Part shown: piece after piece, positions 10,846-22,661 of the stretch
Layout: the number at the start of each line of letters is the position of its first letter
Numbering within the stretch: position 1 is the stretch's first letter
Assembly: GCA_036867785.1 (NCBI GenBank)
Contig: CP145418.1
Coordinates: 806,001-870,000, forward strand
Reading direction: 5' to 3'
Source: Plasmodiophora brassicae
Lineage: Eukaryota > Endomyxa: Phytomyxea > Phytomyxea > Plasmodiophorida
Length of the DNA stretch: 64,000 nucleotides
Program-made: the position numbers and the translations under genes
The notes under the pieces: model-generated
Seen by the model: the letters and a program-made list of their open reading frames with translations, nothing else
Database searches by the model: none
What the model was told of the DNA's origin: nothing

Positions 10846-11204
10846 ACGTGAATAGACCGGAAGACCCCAAACGTGTCGTTGGGCAGTACCCGCCAACGGA
10901 CCATTCCTGGCCTGCGGCAGGATATTAAGACGTGGATCGCCTGATAAACGAAACGTATCTCCCTATTACGGTGGGGGGGGGGGGGGGGGGGCGTCCGCCA
11001 GTATATGCCTGCACTGACCCCTGGTGCACGCATATGATGACGTACGCGATCCATTCGCCTGGTCTGGAGACTGGCGTACGATCCCGATCGCCAAACGCAG
11101 CTCCGCTAGCGCACGCCGCGCGTGTACGACGTGATCGATCTCGTCCTGCGTACCTTTTAGCAGTAGCATTTGGAACCTAGAGACGCCGAAGAGCGCCCAT
11201 AGCC
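10846..11204. repeat. Intergenic spacer with G19 homopolymer
   Basis: This spacer lies between the methyltransferase gene and the first array copy. Its one clear feature is a run of 19 G at 10973-10991. No gene is seen. The region presumably holds the 3' end of the methyltransferase transcript and relict promoter sequence of the decayed first array member. Confidence 0.6.
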
Positions 11205-12703
11205 ATGGCCGTGCGACTCGGCGTTTGCGCCCTGCTGTGCCTCAAGTTATCGAACGCGATGCTTGTCTCCACCTACCCTGCGGGCAATGCGTCCACGACG
11301 GTCACGATGAAGACGGCCACGTTCCGCCACGCCAACACCAGCTTCTCAGTCGCCGGCCGCCTTCGTTTCGTGGACGAATCCGACCCGTCCGCCCTCGGCA
11401 AGGACATCGCGGGCACGATTATCGTCGTTGATTTCGGGGCGTACGAGAGCGCGTTCGCATGGGGCAGAGCCTGCCGGTCGCAAGCATGTGTCGGCGTGGT
11501 CATGGTAACGCGAATCGACCGACCGTGTCGAGCCTGGAGGCATGGGTCCAGGCTGACCTGGCCGTCCGCCCCAATGAGCAGATCTCGCCGACGCCAATTG
11601 TCATTCTCGATGGTAATCTCGATGGTATGAAAGCCTTGGCATCCATCGATGAAGTTCGCCGTCAATACGAACCTGTTAACGCCACGATGGACTTGAGCGA
11701 TGTCATAGAAGGCACGTCGACGTCAGTGGTGTACGCGGGTCCAGGGGCAACAGTCGCGTTCGGCATCGCCTGGTTCGTCAACATTGTCAACATGATCGCT
11801 GACATCTACAAGTTCACCGCATTCGCAATCGGTTGTCTGCCGTCGCCGTTTGCATGTGATACGTGCCCGGTAATAACACGTGGATATTGCCCTACAGATC
11901 GCGAAGGCAAGCTGCGACCCGTTCCGCTCTATCCGGGCATCGTGTTCGTGACGGTGCTGGTTGCGTCTACGATTCGTTTGCTGTGGTTCGCCACTGCCGC
12001 CTTCAGCCAGTTGCAAGGGCTGTCAAAACCCGTCTACCGAATCACGATCACGGCGTTCATTCCGGTTACGTTTACCGCAACGGCCGCCATCGGCATGGCA
12101 ATGCACGACCACCTGATGCAGTTGGAGCAAGCCAGCACGTGGCATAAGTTTGCAGTTTATTCGCTGCTGACCCCATGGGGCCTCGTTTTCGCGATCGACC
12201 TGGCGGGCACATTCGCAGCAGCGCTGACTTGGCATGAGTATCTCAACCTGACCTACATTTCGGTCTGCGCAATCAGAACGAGTATGAAGTGCAGGCCAGT
12301 GGTACTAACGCCTTCTGCAGGTGTTGGGACGGCGGTATCCAAAGCCCTGCTGAAGAACGATAAGGTTTCGGCTGGCGAGCGCGCACGCAGCCTTCAGTTC
12401 GGTCGTCGGGTCGCCATCTCTGGCGTGATCGGCCTATTTGTTCTACTCACTCAGTTGGTATTTATTCCGATGTCCATCGTCAGCGTGTCGTATCGTCAGC
12501 GTGTCGTACTATCTCGTGCTGTACACCTTGTCCGCTACGCTTGGTGCCCTCCAATGTTTCACGTTCGTTATGGCGTTCCGGCCGCGTCCCAGCCTCTTGC
12601 ACTCACTTGCCCGGATATATCCACCAACTCCATGAAATACAATGCGGGCTTGAACGGACAGGGAATGGTCTGTAACAGTAACACCACCAGGTGTCGAGGT
12701 TAA
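11205..12703 (+). pseudogene. PA-7TM family member, type B, decayed (array copy 1)
   Basis: This copy begins with a signal peptide (MAVRLGVCALLCLKLSNA) and the PA-like ectodomain of the family. The second and third exon equivalents carry the membrane segments. Near 11510 a base is missing relative to sister copies, so the reading frame breaks. In the last exon, near 12475-12506, a 16-base stretch is tandemly duplicated and shifts frame again. Its sequence groups with the copies at 14.6 kb and 19.5 kb (for example GLFVLLTQ and PRPSLLHSLARIYP) rather than with the intact genes. I call this group type B. A sequencing error could explain a single break but not both plus the parallel decay of its relatives. 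Confidence 0.75.
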
Positions 12704-12796
12704 TGTTGGCCGGAGCACTATGCTAGCTACTTGTCATGGAGTGGAGGATATTGGTAGTTGGGTGAGCCTTTAGACGGACACCTCGATAAAGTTCCA

Positions 12797-12936
12797 GCGA
12801 TATGAGCTCCGACCTCAACCGCGTATTCGTCAGTACGGTTGTTCTAATAGATTGGCTCAGCATGCATAATATCACCGATCGCTCCGCGGCGTACCACTTA
12901 GCATTTCGCCATAAGTCGCCTGGTGAGCTGCGTGAA
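12797..12936 (+). repeat. Conserved 5' flank of type A genes
   Basis: About 140 bases upstream of this gene's start recur upstream of the next three type A genes (15306-15449, 17470-17619 and, partly, 20996-21124). All begin near CAGCGATATG or a close variant and end at the start codon. In two copies the stretch is open in frame with the gene, but in others it has stops, so it is non-coding flank copied with the gene. It probably holds the promoter and 5' UTR. Confidence 0.65.
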
Positions 12937-14479
12937 ATGGCTTTGCTCCTCGGCGCTTTCGCCCTGCTGTTCCTTGGCATGTGCCACGGCAAGCTGCTGG
13001 TTACCTACGACGTAGGAAACACGTCAATAATGGTCATTGTCAAGACGGCCACGTTTCGTCATGGCAATACGAGCTTCACTATTACTGGCCCACTTCGTTT
13101 CTGCGACGGACCAAACCCGTCCGCCCTCGCCGATGACGTCGCTGGGACGGTTCTTGTCGCAGACTACGATGCGTATGGGAACTCCTTTGCATGGGCCCGA
13201 GCCTGTCAATCACGTGGATGCATTGGAGTGGTGATGCTGACGAGGGTGAACCCAACCATCACCAGCCTGGATGCCTGGGTCGAGACCGACAGGGCCGCCA
13301 GCCGCAACGAGCAGATATCAGCGGCGCCACTCGTCATTATCGATGGCAATGATGCTTTGACCTCCATGGAGGATGTCCGCCGTCTAACCGGACCGGTTAT
13401 TGCCACGATGGACTCGAGCGACATCATTGACGGCACGTCAGCGTCAGTGGCATTCGGTTCTGCAGGCGTCACCGCCGCGTTCGTCGTCGCCTGGCTCGTT
13501 AACGTTGTGAACATGGCCGCTGCTGTATACAAATTTACCGCATTCGCAATTGGTACGCTCTGCTATGTTCATGTGTGTCTCTGCTGGTAACAGTCCCACA
13601 GACCGTGAGGGCAATCTGCGCGCCATCCCGCCGTACCCGTGTATTGTATTCTCGACGGCGCTTGTATCGTCCACGCTCCGAATGCTGTGGTTCGCCAACG
13701 CTGCGTTTTACAGCTTGCAATCGTTCTCTAGGGTATTTTACCGGATCCTGATAACGTTGTTTATTCCGATCGGGTTCGCAGGGACGGCCGCCATTGGTAT
13801 GGCGATGCACGACCACCTGAAGCAGGGCAAGACCGTCAGCATGCAGCGCAAGGTCACTGTGTACTCCTTGCTTTCGGTTCTGGGCATCGTCTTCACGGTC
13901 GACATTGTTGGCACTTTCGCTGCAGCAGTGACTTGGCACGAATACTTCGACGTGACGTACCTATCTGTATGTGAGGAGTATCACGTCTGTTCTATGTGCA
14001 TGTGTCGTTAATGACTTCTGCAGTCGTTTTATTTCCTGATGAACTTTCCCGTATCGGTTCTGTTTATCAAGTACGGGATCGCCGTTTCGAATGCCCTGTT
14101 GAAGAACGACAAGATCTCGACTGTGGAACGAGCCCGCAGCCTTCAGTTCGCGCGTCGCGTGATCGTTTCCGGAGTGGTTGGCGTTGTTCTATTACTGTCG
14201 CAGGTCCTCTTTATCGCCATGTCATTGAACAGTGTATCACACTACCTCGTGCTGTACACACTTGCGGTCACACTGGGCGCCATTCAATGCTTTACGTTTA
14301 TCTTAGCGTTCCGTCCACGCTCCAGCATCTTCGACACACTCGCCCAGGCCTATCTGCCATCGGCGCTTCTCTCCTCACTGCCTAGAACCACGAGCGATGC
14401 AAAATCCAAGGATCTCCCGAAAACTGCACGAGCGACCGCAATGATGGCCGAACCTCAGGCGATCAACAATGCTATGTAA
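12937..14479 (+). CDS. PA-7TM family membrane protein, type A (array copy 2)
   Basis: Intact three-exon gene (12937-13552, 13602-13966, 14024-14479), 478 residues. A signal peptide (MALLLGAFALLFLGMCHG) leads to a secreted domain of about 170 residues. Its core, GTVLVADYDAYGNSFAWARA followed by CQSRGCIGVVMLTRVN, resembles a protease-associated (PA) fold. Seven hydrophobic segments follow: one at the end of exon 1, three in exon 2, three in exon 3. A conserved loop, LLKNDKISTVERARSLQFAR, lies between helices 5 and 6. The last 45 residues form a polar tail. No GxGD or other protease motif is present, so it is not a signal-peptide-peptidase relative. Topology suggests an outside N-terminus and a receptor-like role, but no function is established. 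Confidence 0.8.
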
Positions 14480-14589
14480 CCCCACGAGTACTCAACTGTA
14501 TCCCGGAAGCCATTTTGGATAAATTCTGTGTCCCCAATTGTTGCTGCCCCTTCGTGCAATGCCATCCCATTGCCGCCGTCCACAGCGCC

Positions 14590-15300
14590 CTGCGCGCGAG
14601 CCGCAAAAGGGTTCCTGCCGCTACCGAATCGCGATCACGACGTTCATTCCGGTTACGTTTACTGCAAGTTTGCAACGGCCGCCATCGGCATGGCCATGCA
14701 CGACCATCTGGGGCAGTTGTAGCCAGTCAGCGCGTGGCATAAGTTTACAGTCTATTCGCTGCTGACAGCACTGGGCATCGTTTTCGCGATCGACCTGGCA
14801 GACACATTCGCGGCAGCGCTACCTAGAATGAGTATCGCACCTTACCTACACTTCGGCCTGGGCAATCAGAACGAGTACGACATGCAGGCCTGTGGTACTA
14901 ACGCCTTCTGCATGTGCTTTATTTCGTGGTCAACATCTCCGCGTCAATCCTATTTATCAAGTACGGGACGGCGGTGTCCAAAAGCCCTGCTCAAGAACGA
15001 TAAGGTTTCGGCTGGGGAGCGCGGACGCTGCCTTCAGTTCGGACCGTCGTTTCACCATCTCTGGCATGATCGGCCTATTTGTTCTACTCACTCAGTTCAT
15101 GTTTATTCCCAAGTCCACCGTCAGGGTGTCGTACTATCTCATGCTGTACACTTGTCCGCTACTCTAGGTGCCCACCAGTGTTTCACGTTCGTTATAGCAT
15201 TCCGTCCGCGTCCCAGCCTCTTGCACTCACTTGCCCGGATATATCCACCAACTCCATGAAATGCAATGCGGGCTTGAACGAACAGGGAATTGCCTGTAAC
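14590..15300 (+). pseudogene. Type B PA-7TM fragment (exons 2-3 only)
   Basis: This stretch carries pieces of the second and third exons of a type B copy, with recognisable AITTFIPVTF, KALLKNDKVSAGERGR and PRPSLLHSLARIYP in different frames. The ectodomain exon is missing. It sits directly upstream of an intact type A gene, just as the other type B copies do, and its 3' end joins the type A 5' flank almost directly. Confidence 0.7.
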
Positions 15301-15449
15301 ACAGTTCCAGCGATATGAACTCCTACCTCATCCGAGTATTCATCAGAGTTGTTGTTCTAATAGGTTGGCTCAGCATGCACGATATAGCCGATCGCTCCGC
15401 GGCGTACCACTTAGCATTTCTGTTAAAGTCGCCTGGTGAGCTGCGTGCA

Positions 15450-16990
15450 ATGGCCTTGCTTCTCGGCGCTTTCGCCCTGCTGCTCCTTGGCATGTGCCAC
15501 GGCAAGCTGCTGGTTACCTACGACGTAGGCAACACGTCAATCATGGTCACTGTCAAGACGGCCACGTTCCGTCATGGCAATACGAGCTTCTCAGTTTCTG
15601 GCCCCCTTCGTTTCTGCGACGGACCAAACCCGTCCGCCCTCGCCGATGACGTCGCTGGGACGGTTCTTGTCGCTGACTACGATGCGTATGGGAACGCATT
15701 TGCATGGGCGCGAGCCTGTCAGTCACGCGGATGCATCGGAGTGGTGATGCTGACGAGGGTGAACCCAACCATCACCAGCCTGGAGGCCTGGGTCGAGACC
15801 GACAGGGCCGCCAGTCGTAATGAGCAGATATCAGCGGTGCCACTCGTCATTATCGATGGCAATGATGCTTTGACTTCCATGGATAATGTCCGCCGTCTAG
15901 CCGGACGTGTTATTGCCACGTTGGACTCGAGCGACATCATGGACGGCACGTCAGCGTCAGTGGCATTCGGTTCTGCAGGCGTCACCGCCGCGTTCGTCGT
16001 CGCCTGGCTCGTTAACGTTGTGAACATGGCGGCTGCCGTATACAAATTTGCTGCATTCGCAATCGGTACGTTCTGCTATGTTCATGTGTGTCTCTCCTGG
16101 TATGTAACAGCCCCCCAGACCGTGAGGGCAATCTGCGCGCCATTCCGGCATACCCGTGTATTGTATTCTCGACGGCGCTTGTATCGTCCACGCTCCGAAT
16201 GCTGTGGTTTGCCGACGCTGCGTTTTACAGTTTGGAATTGTTCTCTATGGTCTTTTACCGGATCCTGATAACGTTGTTCATTCCGATCGGGTTCGCAGGG
16301 ACGGCCGCCATCGGTATGGCGATGCACGACCACCTAAAGCAGGGCATGACAGTCAGCATGCAGCGCAAGGTCACTGTGTACTCCTTGCTTTCGGTTCTGT
16401 GCATCGTCTTCACGGTCGACATTGTTGGCACTTTCGTGGCAGCAGTGACTTGGCACGAATACTTCGACGTGACGTACCTATCTGTATGTGAGGAGTATCA
16501 CGTCTGGTTTATGTGCTTGCGTTGTTAATGACTTCTGCAGTTATTTTATTTCCTGATGAACTTTCCCGTTTCGGTTCTGTTTATCAAGTACGGGATCGCC
16601 GTTTCGAATGCCCTGTTGAAGAACGACAAGATCTCGACTGTGGAACGAGCCCGCAGCCTTCAGTTCGCGCGTCGCGTGATCGTATCCGGAGTGGTTGGCA
16701 TTGGTGTATTACTGTCGCAGGTCCTCTTTATCGCCATGTCGTTGAACAGTGTATCGTACTACCTCGTGCTGTACACACTTGCGGTCACGCTGGGCGCCAT
16801 TCAGTGCTATACGTTTATCTTAGCGTTCCGTCCACGCTCCAGCATCTTCGACACACTCGCCCAGGCCTACCTGCCATCCGCGCTTCTCTCCGCAATGCCT
16901 AGGGCCACGAGCGATGCAAAATCCAAGGATCTTCCGAGAACTGCACGGGCGACCGTGGCCGAACCTCAGGCGATCAACAATGCTGTGTAA
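15450..16990 (+). CDS. PA-7TM family membrane protein, type A (array copy 3)
   Basis: Intact gene with exons 15450-16065, 16119-16483 and 16541-16990, giving 476 residues. Splice phases and the 365-nt middle exon match every other live copy. The ectodomain is nearly identical to copy 2. The clearest differences are in the signal peptide (MALLLGAFALLLLGMCHG) and a few surface positions. The first intron ends in a C-run before CAG. The 3' flank has AATAAAGTTTG at about 17030, a likely polyadenylation signal. High identity to its neighbours points to recent duplication or gene conversion. Function is unknown beyond the receptor-like topology. Confidence 0.8.
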
Positions 16991-17059
16991 CCCCACGTGT
17001 ACTTATTTGTATCCCGTCAGCCATTTTGAATAAAGTTTGTTCCCCCCTTCGTGTATTTT

Positions 17060-17465
17060 TTTGTACTGCATTATAGAGGATCAGATTTCTTCCCAATCAG
17101 GGTTTGCCGTCATGGTTATAAGAAGTGCAGGAGGGCCCAGGTGCTCTGTCATAGCACAGGTGTTGAGGTAGCGCTGGAACATGTTCCTCGGACCACGGAT
17201 GAATCTGGGCGGTAGCCGGACCAACCGATCTCAATTGAGGTTCATGTCCAGGTTGTCGTCGTGCGGCTCAACATCTTGTTGTGAACCGCGGAGAATATAT
17301 TGGTGCCTCTCGATATAACGGAGGCGATCGTTCTCCACCCTCCAGTACATGTCACATAGCCATCGCTGGTATAGGCGGCCGCCATGATGTAAGAGGTCAG
17401 CTCCAACCGGCCCGTCGTTGTGCTCATCGATGATGTCGCGGACGTGCAGCCCGGGCGCCTCGAGA
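17060..17465 (-). mobile_element. Helitron fragment (helicase-like N-terminal region)
   Basis: Read on the minus strand, this segment encodes GGRLYQRWLCDMYWRVENDR and LRYIERHQYILRG, then VRLPPRFIRGPRNMFQRYL and LLITMTANPDWEEI. These match, in order, the Helitron helicase-like N domain (family patterns GGRLfqqY.vD...vE..RL.yi, LP.sf.GspR.m.q.y, iTmTcNP.W.EI). Both halves are in one frame, interrupted by a single stop codon. Neither Helitron terminus (5' TC, 3' CTRR with hairpin) nor the Rep/helicase core is seen, so this is a dead internal fragment. Its right edge abuts the array linker sequence near 17450. Confidence 0.8.
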
Positions 17466-17619
17466 CAGCCCCAGCGATACGTGCTCCTACCTCAACCGCG
17501 TATGCGTCTGTAATGTTGCTCTAATAGATTGACTCAGCTAGCACGATATAGCCGATCGCCGATCGCACCGCGGCGTACCACTTAGCATTTCGGTTAAAAT
17601 CGCAAGTCAGCTGCGTGCA

Positions 17620-19160
17620 ATGGCCTTGCTTCTCGGCGTTTTCACCCTGCTGCTCCTTGGCATGTGCGACGGAAAGCTGCTGGTTACCTACGACGTAGGA
17701 AACACGTCAGTTACGGTCACTGTCAAGACGGCCACGTTCCGTCATGGCAATACGAGCTTCTCAGTTTCTGGCCCCCTTCGTTTCTGCGACGGACCAAACC
17801 CGTCCGCCCTCGCCGATGCCGTCGCTGGGACGGTTCTTGTCGCCAACTACGATGCATATGGGAACTCCTTTGCATGGGCCCGAGCCTGTCAATCACGTGG
17901 ATGCATCGGAGTGGTGATGCTGACGAGGGTGAACCCAACCATCACCAGTCTGGATGCCTGGGCCGTGACCGACAGGGCCGCCGGCCGCAACGAGCAGATA
18001 TCAGCGGTGCCACTCGTCATTATCGATGGCAATGATGCTTTGACCTCCATGGAGGATGTCCGCCGTCTAGCCGGACCGGTTATTGCCACGATGGACTCGA
18101 GCGACATCATGGACGGCACGTCAGCGTCAGTGGCATTCGGTTCTGCAGGCGTCACCGCCGCGTTCGTCGTCGCCTGGCTCGTTAACGTTGTGAACATGGC
18201 CGCTGCCGTATACAAATTTGCTGCATTCGCAATTGGTACGTTCCGCTATGTTCACATGTGTCTCTCCTGGTATGTAACAGCCCCACAGACCGTGAGGGCA
18301 ATCTGCGCGCCATCCCGCCGTACCCGTGTATTGTATTCTCGACGGCGCTTGTATCGTCCACGCTCCGAATGCTGTGGTTTGCCGACGCTGCGTTTTACAG
18401 TTTGCAATCGTTCTCTCAGGTCTTTCACCGGATCCTGTTAACGTTGTTCATTCCGATCGGGTTCGCGGGGACGGCCGCCATTGGCATGGCGATGCACAAC
18501 CACCTAAATCAAGGTAAGACAGTCAGCATGCAGCACAAGGTCACTGTGTATTCCTTGCTTTCGGTTCTGGGCATCGTCTTCACGGTCGACATTGTTGGCA
18601 CTTTCGTGGCAGCAGTGACTTGGCACGAATACTTCGACGTGACGTACCTATCTGTATGTGAGGAGTATCACGTCTGGTCTATGTGCTTGCGTTGTTAATG
18701 ACTTCTGCAGTTATTTTATTTCCTGATGAACTTTCCCGTTTCTATTCTGTTTATCAAGTACGGGATCGCCGTTTCGAATGCCCTGTTGAAGAATGACAAG
18801 ATCTCGACTGTGGAACGAGCCCGCAGCCTTCAGTTCGCGCGTCGCGTGATCGTGTCCGGAGTGGTTGGCATTGGTGTATTACTGTCGCAGGTCCTCTTTA
18901 TCGTCATGTCGTTGAACAGTGTATCGCACTACCTTGTGCTGTACACGCTTGCGGTCACACTGGACGCGATTCAGTGCTATACGTTTATCTTTGCGTTCCG
19001 TCCGCGCTCCAGCATCTTCGACACACTCGCTCAGGCCTACCTGCCATCGGCGCTTCTCTCCTCAATGCCTAGGGCCACGAACGATGAAAAATCTAAGAAT
19101 TTCCCGACATATGCACGATCAATGGTGGCCCAACCTCGGGCGATCAACAATGCTCTGTAA
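17620..19160 (+). CDS. PA-7TM family membrane protein, type A (array copy 4)
   Basis: Intact gene with exons 17620-18235, 18289-18653 and 18711-19160, 476 residues. It has the same signal peptide, PA-like ectodomain, seven hydrophobic segments and loop as its neighbours. In place of the type B copy found before other type A genes, the sequence upstream is a Helitron fragment fused to the linker. A polyadenylation-like AATAAAGTTTGTG lies at about 19199. Sequence is close to copies 3 and 6, so assembly or expression reads must be mapped with care. Confidence 0.8.
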
Positions 19161-19449
19161 CCGCCACGAGTACTCGATTTGTATCCCGAGCCATTTTGAA
19201 TAAAGTTTGTGCCCCCAATTGTTGCCGCCCTAGGTGTAGTCTTTTTGTGTGCTTTGCATAATGAGTAATGACATTCGACCTAGACCGTTGAAACACACGT
19301 GATAATATGGATGGCGGTCCCTGATGACCATCTCCGGCATTTCGACAAGGGGTCTGATACCTGGAATAGCAGCTATTGCGTACGTAGACGCAATTCCGTT
19401 TCACAAGACGGAGAAGGGTCGAAGAAGTAAATCTGGGTCGAATGACGGT

Positions 19450-20900
19450 GGTTCTCATGTCTGCGAATCGGCTGGAAATGCACGGGGGTCACGATGAAGA
19501 CGGCCACGTTCCGCCACGCCAACACAAGCTTCTCAGTGGCCCGACGTCTCCGTTTCGTGGACCGATCCGACCCGTCCGCCGTCGGCAAGGAAATCGCGGG
19601 GACGGTTATCGTCGTTGATTTGGGGGCATACGAGAACGCGTTCGCATAGGGTAGAGCCTGTCTGTCTCAAGCGTGTGTCGGCGTGGGCATGGTAACGAGA
19701 ATCGACCCGACCGTGTCGAAGCTGGAACCATATGGGTCCAGGCTGACCGGACCGTTCGCCCCAATGATCAGATCTCGCCGACGCCAATTGTCATTCTCGA
19801 TGGCAATGAATCCTTGGCATCCGTCGATGAAGTTCGCCGTCAATCCGAACCTGTTAACGCCACGATGGACTCGAGCGATGTCGTAGAAGGAATGTCGATG
19901 TCAGTGGTGTACGCGGGTCCAGGCGCAACTGTCGCGTTCGGCATCGCCTGGTTGGTCAACGTTGTCAACGTGATCACTACCGCCTACAAGGTCGCCGCAT
20001 TCGCAATCGGTTGGCTCCCGTGGCTGTTTGCACGTGATACGTGCCCGGTAATCACATACACGTAGATATTGCACCACAGATCGCGAAGGCATGCTGCGAC
20101 CCGTTCCGCTCTATCCGGGCATCGCGGCGCTGGTTGCGTCTACTATTCGTTTGTTGTGGTTCGCCAATGCTGCCTTCAGCCAGTTACAAGGGCTGTCGAA
20201 ACCTGTCTACCGGATCGCGATCACGGCGTTCATTCCGGTTACGTTTACCGCAACGGCCGCCATCGGTATGGCCATGCATGACAACCTGATGCAGTTGAAG
20301 CAAGTCAGCACGTGGCATAAGTTTGCAATTTACTCGCTGGGCACCATTTTCGCGATCGGCCTGGCGGGCACTTTCGCGGCAACGCTGACGTGGCAGTCGT
20401 TTCTCAACCTGACCTACGTACATCTCGGTCTGCGCAAACAGAACGAGTACGAAGTGCAGGCCAGTGGTACTGACGCCTCGTGCAGGTTTTCTATTTCGTG
20501 GTCAACATCCCCGCGTCAATCCTATTCATCACGTACGGGACGGCGGTATCCAAAGCCCAGCTGAAGAACGATAAGGTCTCCGCTGGCGAGCGCGCACGCA
20601 GCCTTCAGTTCGGTCGTCGTGTCACCATCTCTGTCAGACTGTCGTGATCGGCCTATTTGTTCTACTCACTCAGTTCATGTTTATTCCCAAGTCCACCGTC
20701 AGGGTGTCGTACTATCTCATGCTGTACACCTTGTCCGCTACGCTTGGTGCCCTCCAGTGCTTCACGTTCGTTATGGCGTTCCGGCCGCGTCCCTGCCTCT
20801 TGCACTCGCTTGCCCGATATATCCACCAACTCCATGAAATACAATGCTTGCTTGAACGAACAGGGAATAATTATCTGTAACAGTGGCACCACCAGGTTTC
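19450..20900 (+). pseudogene. PA-7TM family member, type B, decayed (array copy 5)
   Basis: This is a near full-length type B copy without a recognisable signal-peptide exon start. Recognisable pieces include VTMKTATFRHANTSFSVA, QADRTVRPNDQISPTPIVIL, PLYPGIAALVASTIRLLWF, KNDKVSAGERARSLQFGRR and VIGLFVLLTQFMFIPKS. There is an in-frame stop in the ectodomain (near 19648), and frame changes occur in the first and last exon equivalents. The linker after it (GTTGGCCGGAGCACT) is the same as after copy 1, so copies 1-2 and 5-6 are duplicates of one two-gene unit. Confidence 0.8.
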
Positions 20901-21124
20901 GAGGTCAATGTTGGCCGGAGCACTTTGCTCCATTACATGGAGTTTGTGGATATTGGAAGGTGGATGAGTCTAAAGGCGGGCGCCTCGAGACAGGTCCAGC
21001 GATATGTGCTCCTACCTCAGCCGCGTATGCGTCAATACTGTTAGCCGATCACCGATCGCACCGGGGCGTACCTGTGACATCTCTCAATCTAGCTTGGGTT
21101 AAAGTCGCAAGTGAGCTGCGAGCA

Positions 21125-22661
21125 ATGGCCTTGCTTCTCGGCGCTTTCGCCCTGCTGCTCCTTGGCATGTGCCACGGCAATCTGCTGGTTACCTACGACG
21201 TAGGAAACACGTCAGTTACGGTCACTGTCAAGACGGCCACGTTCCGTCATGGCAATACGAGCTTCTCAGTTTCTGGCCCCCTTCGTTTCTGCGACGGACC
21301 AAACCCGTCCGCCCTCGCCGATGACGTCGCTGGGACCGTTCTTGTTGCCGACTACGATGCGTATGGGAACTCCTTTGCATGGGCCCGAGCCTGTCAATCA
21401 CGTGGGTGCATCGGAATGGTGATGCTGACGAGGGTGGACCCAACCATCACCAGCCTGGATGCCTGGGCCGTGACCGACAGGGCCGCCAGCCGCAACGAGC
21501 AGATATCAGCGGTGCCACTCGTCATTATCGATGGCAATGATGCTTTGACCTCCATGGATGACGTCCGCCGTCTAGCCGGACGCGTTATTGCCACGATGGA
21601 CTCGAGCGACATCATTGACGGCACGTCAGCGTCAGTGGCGTTCGGTTCTGCAGGCGTCACCGCCGCGTTCGTCGTCGCCTGGCTCGTCAACGTTGTGAAC
21701 ATGGCGGCTGCCGTATACAAATTTGCTGCATTCGCAATCGGTACGTGCCGGCATGTTCATGTGTGTCTCTGCTGGTAACCAGTCCGACAGACTGTGAGGG
21801 CAATCTGCGCGCCATCCCGGCATACCCGTGTATTGTATTCTCGACGGCGCTTGTATCGTCCACGCTCCGAATGCTGTGGTTCACCGACGCTGCGTTTTAC
21901 AGCTTCCAGACGTTCTCTCAGGTCTTTCACCGGATCCTGATCACGTTGTTCATTCCGATCGGGTTCGCGGGAACGGCCGCCATTGGTATGGCGATGCACG
22001 ACCACCTAAATCAGGGTAAGACAGTCAGCATGCAGCACAAGGTCACTGTGTACTCCTTGCTTTCGGTTCTGGGCATCGTCTTCACGGTCGACATTGTTGG
22101 CACTTTCGCGACAGCAGTGACTTGGCACGAATACTTCGACGTGACGTACCTAGCTGTATGCACGAGTACCACCTCTGTTCTATGTGCATGTGTCGTTAAT
22201 GACTTCTGCAGTTTTTTTATTTCCTGATGAACATTCCCGTATCGGTTCTGTTTATCAAGTACGGGATCGCCGTTTCGAATGCCCTGTTGAAGAACGACAA
22301 GATCTCGACTGTGGAACGAGCCCGCAGCCTTCAGTTCGCGCGTCGCGTGACCATATCCGGAGTGGTTGGCATTGCTGTATTACTGTCGCAGGTCCTCTTT
22401 ATCGCCATGTCGTTGAACAGTGTATCGCACTACCTCGTGCTGTACACACTTACGTCCACACTGGACGCGATTCAGTGCTATACGTTTATCTTTGCGTTCC
22501 GTCCGCGCTCCAGCATCTTCGACACACTCGCCCAGGCCTATCTGCCATCGGCGCTTCGCTCCTCAATGCCTAGGAACACGAATGGTGAAAAATCCAAGAA
22601 TCTCCCGATAACTGCACGAGCAAAGGTGGCCGACCCTCACGCGATCAACGGTGCTACGTAA
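21125..22661 (+). CDS. PA-7TM family membrane protein, type A (array copy 6)
   Basis: Intact gene with exons 21125-21740, 21791-22155 and 22212-22661, giving 476 residues. It differs from copies 2-4 by a shorter first intron (50 nt) and by an Arg-to-Cys change just after it (DCEGNLR against DREGNLR). The C-terminal tail is diverged (NLPITARAKVADPHAINGAT). The type A 5' flank is partly replaced upstream. A polyadenylation-like AATAAATTGTGTG lies near 22698. Predicted as a signal-peptide-bearing, seven-segment membrane protein like its neighbours. Confidence 0.8.

Noticed and set aside
15315-15449. Longer N-terminus for array copies 2 and 3
   Set aside because: The upstream stretch is open in these copies but has stops before copies 4 and 6, and it would bury the signal peptide.
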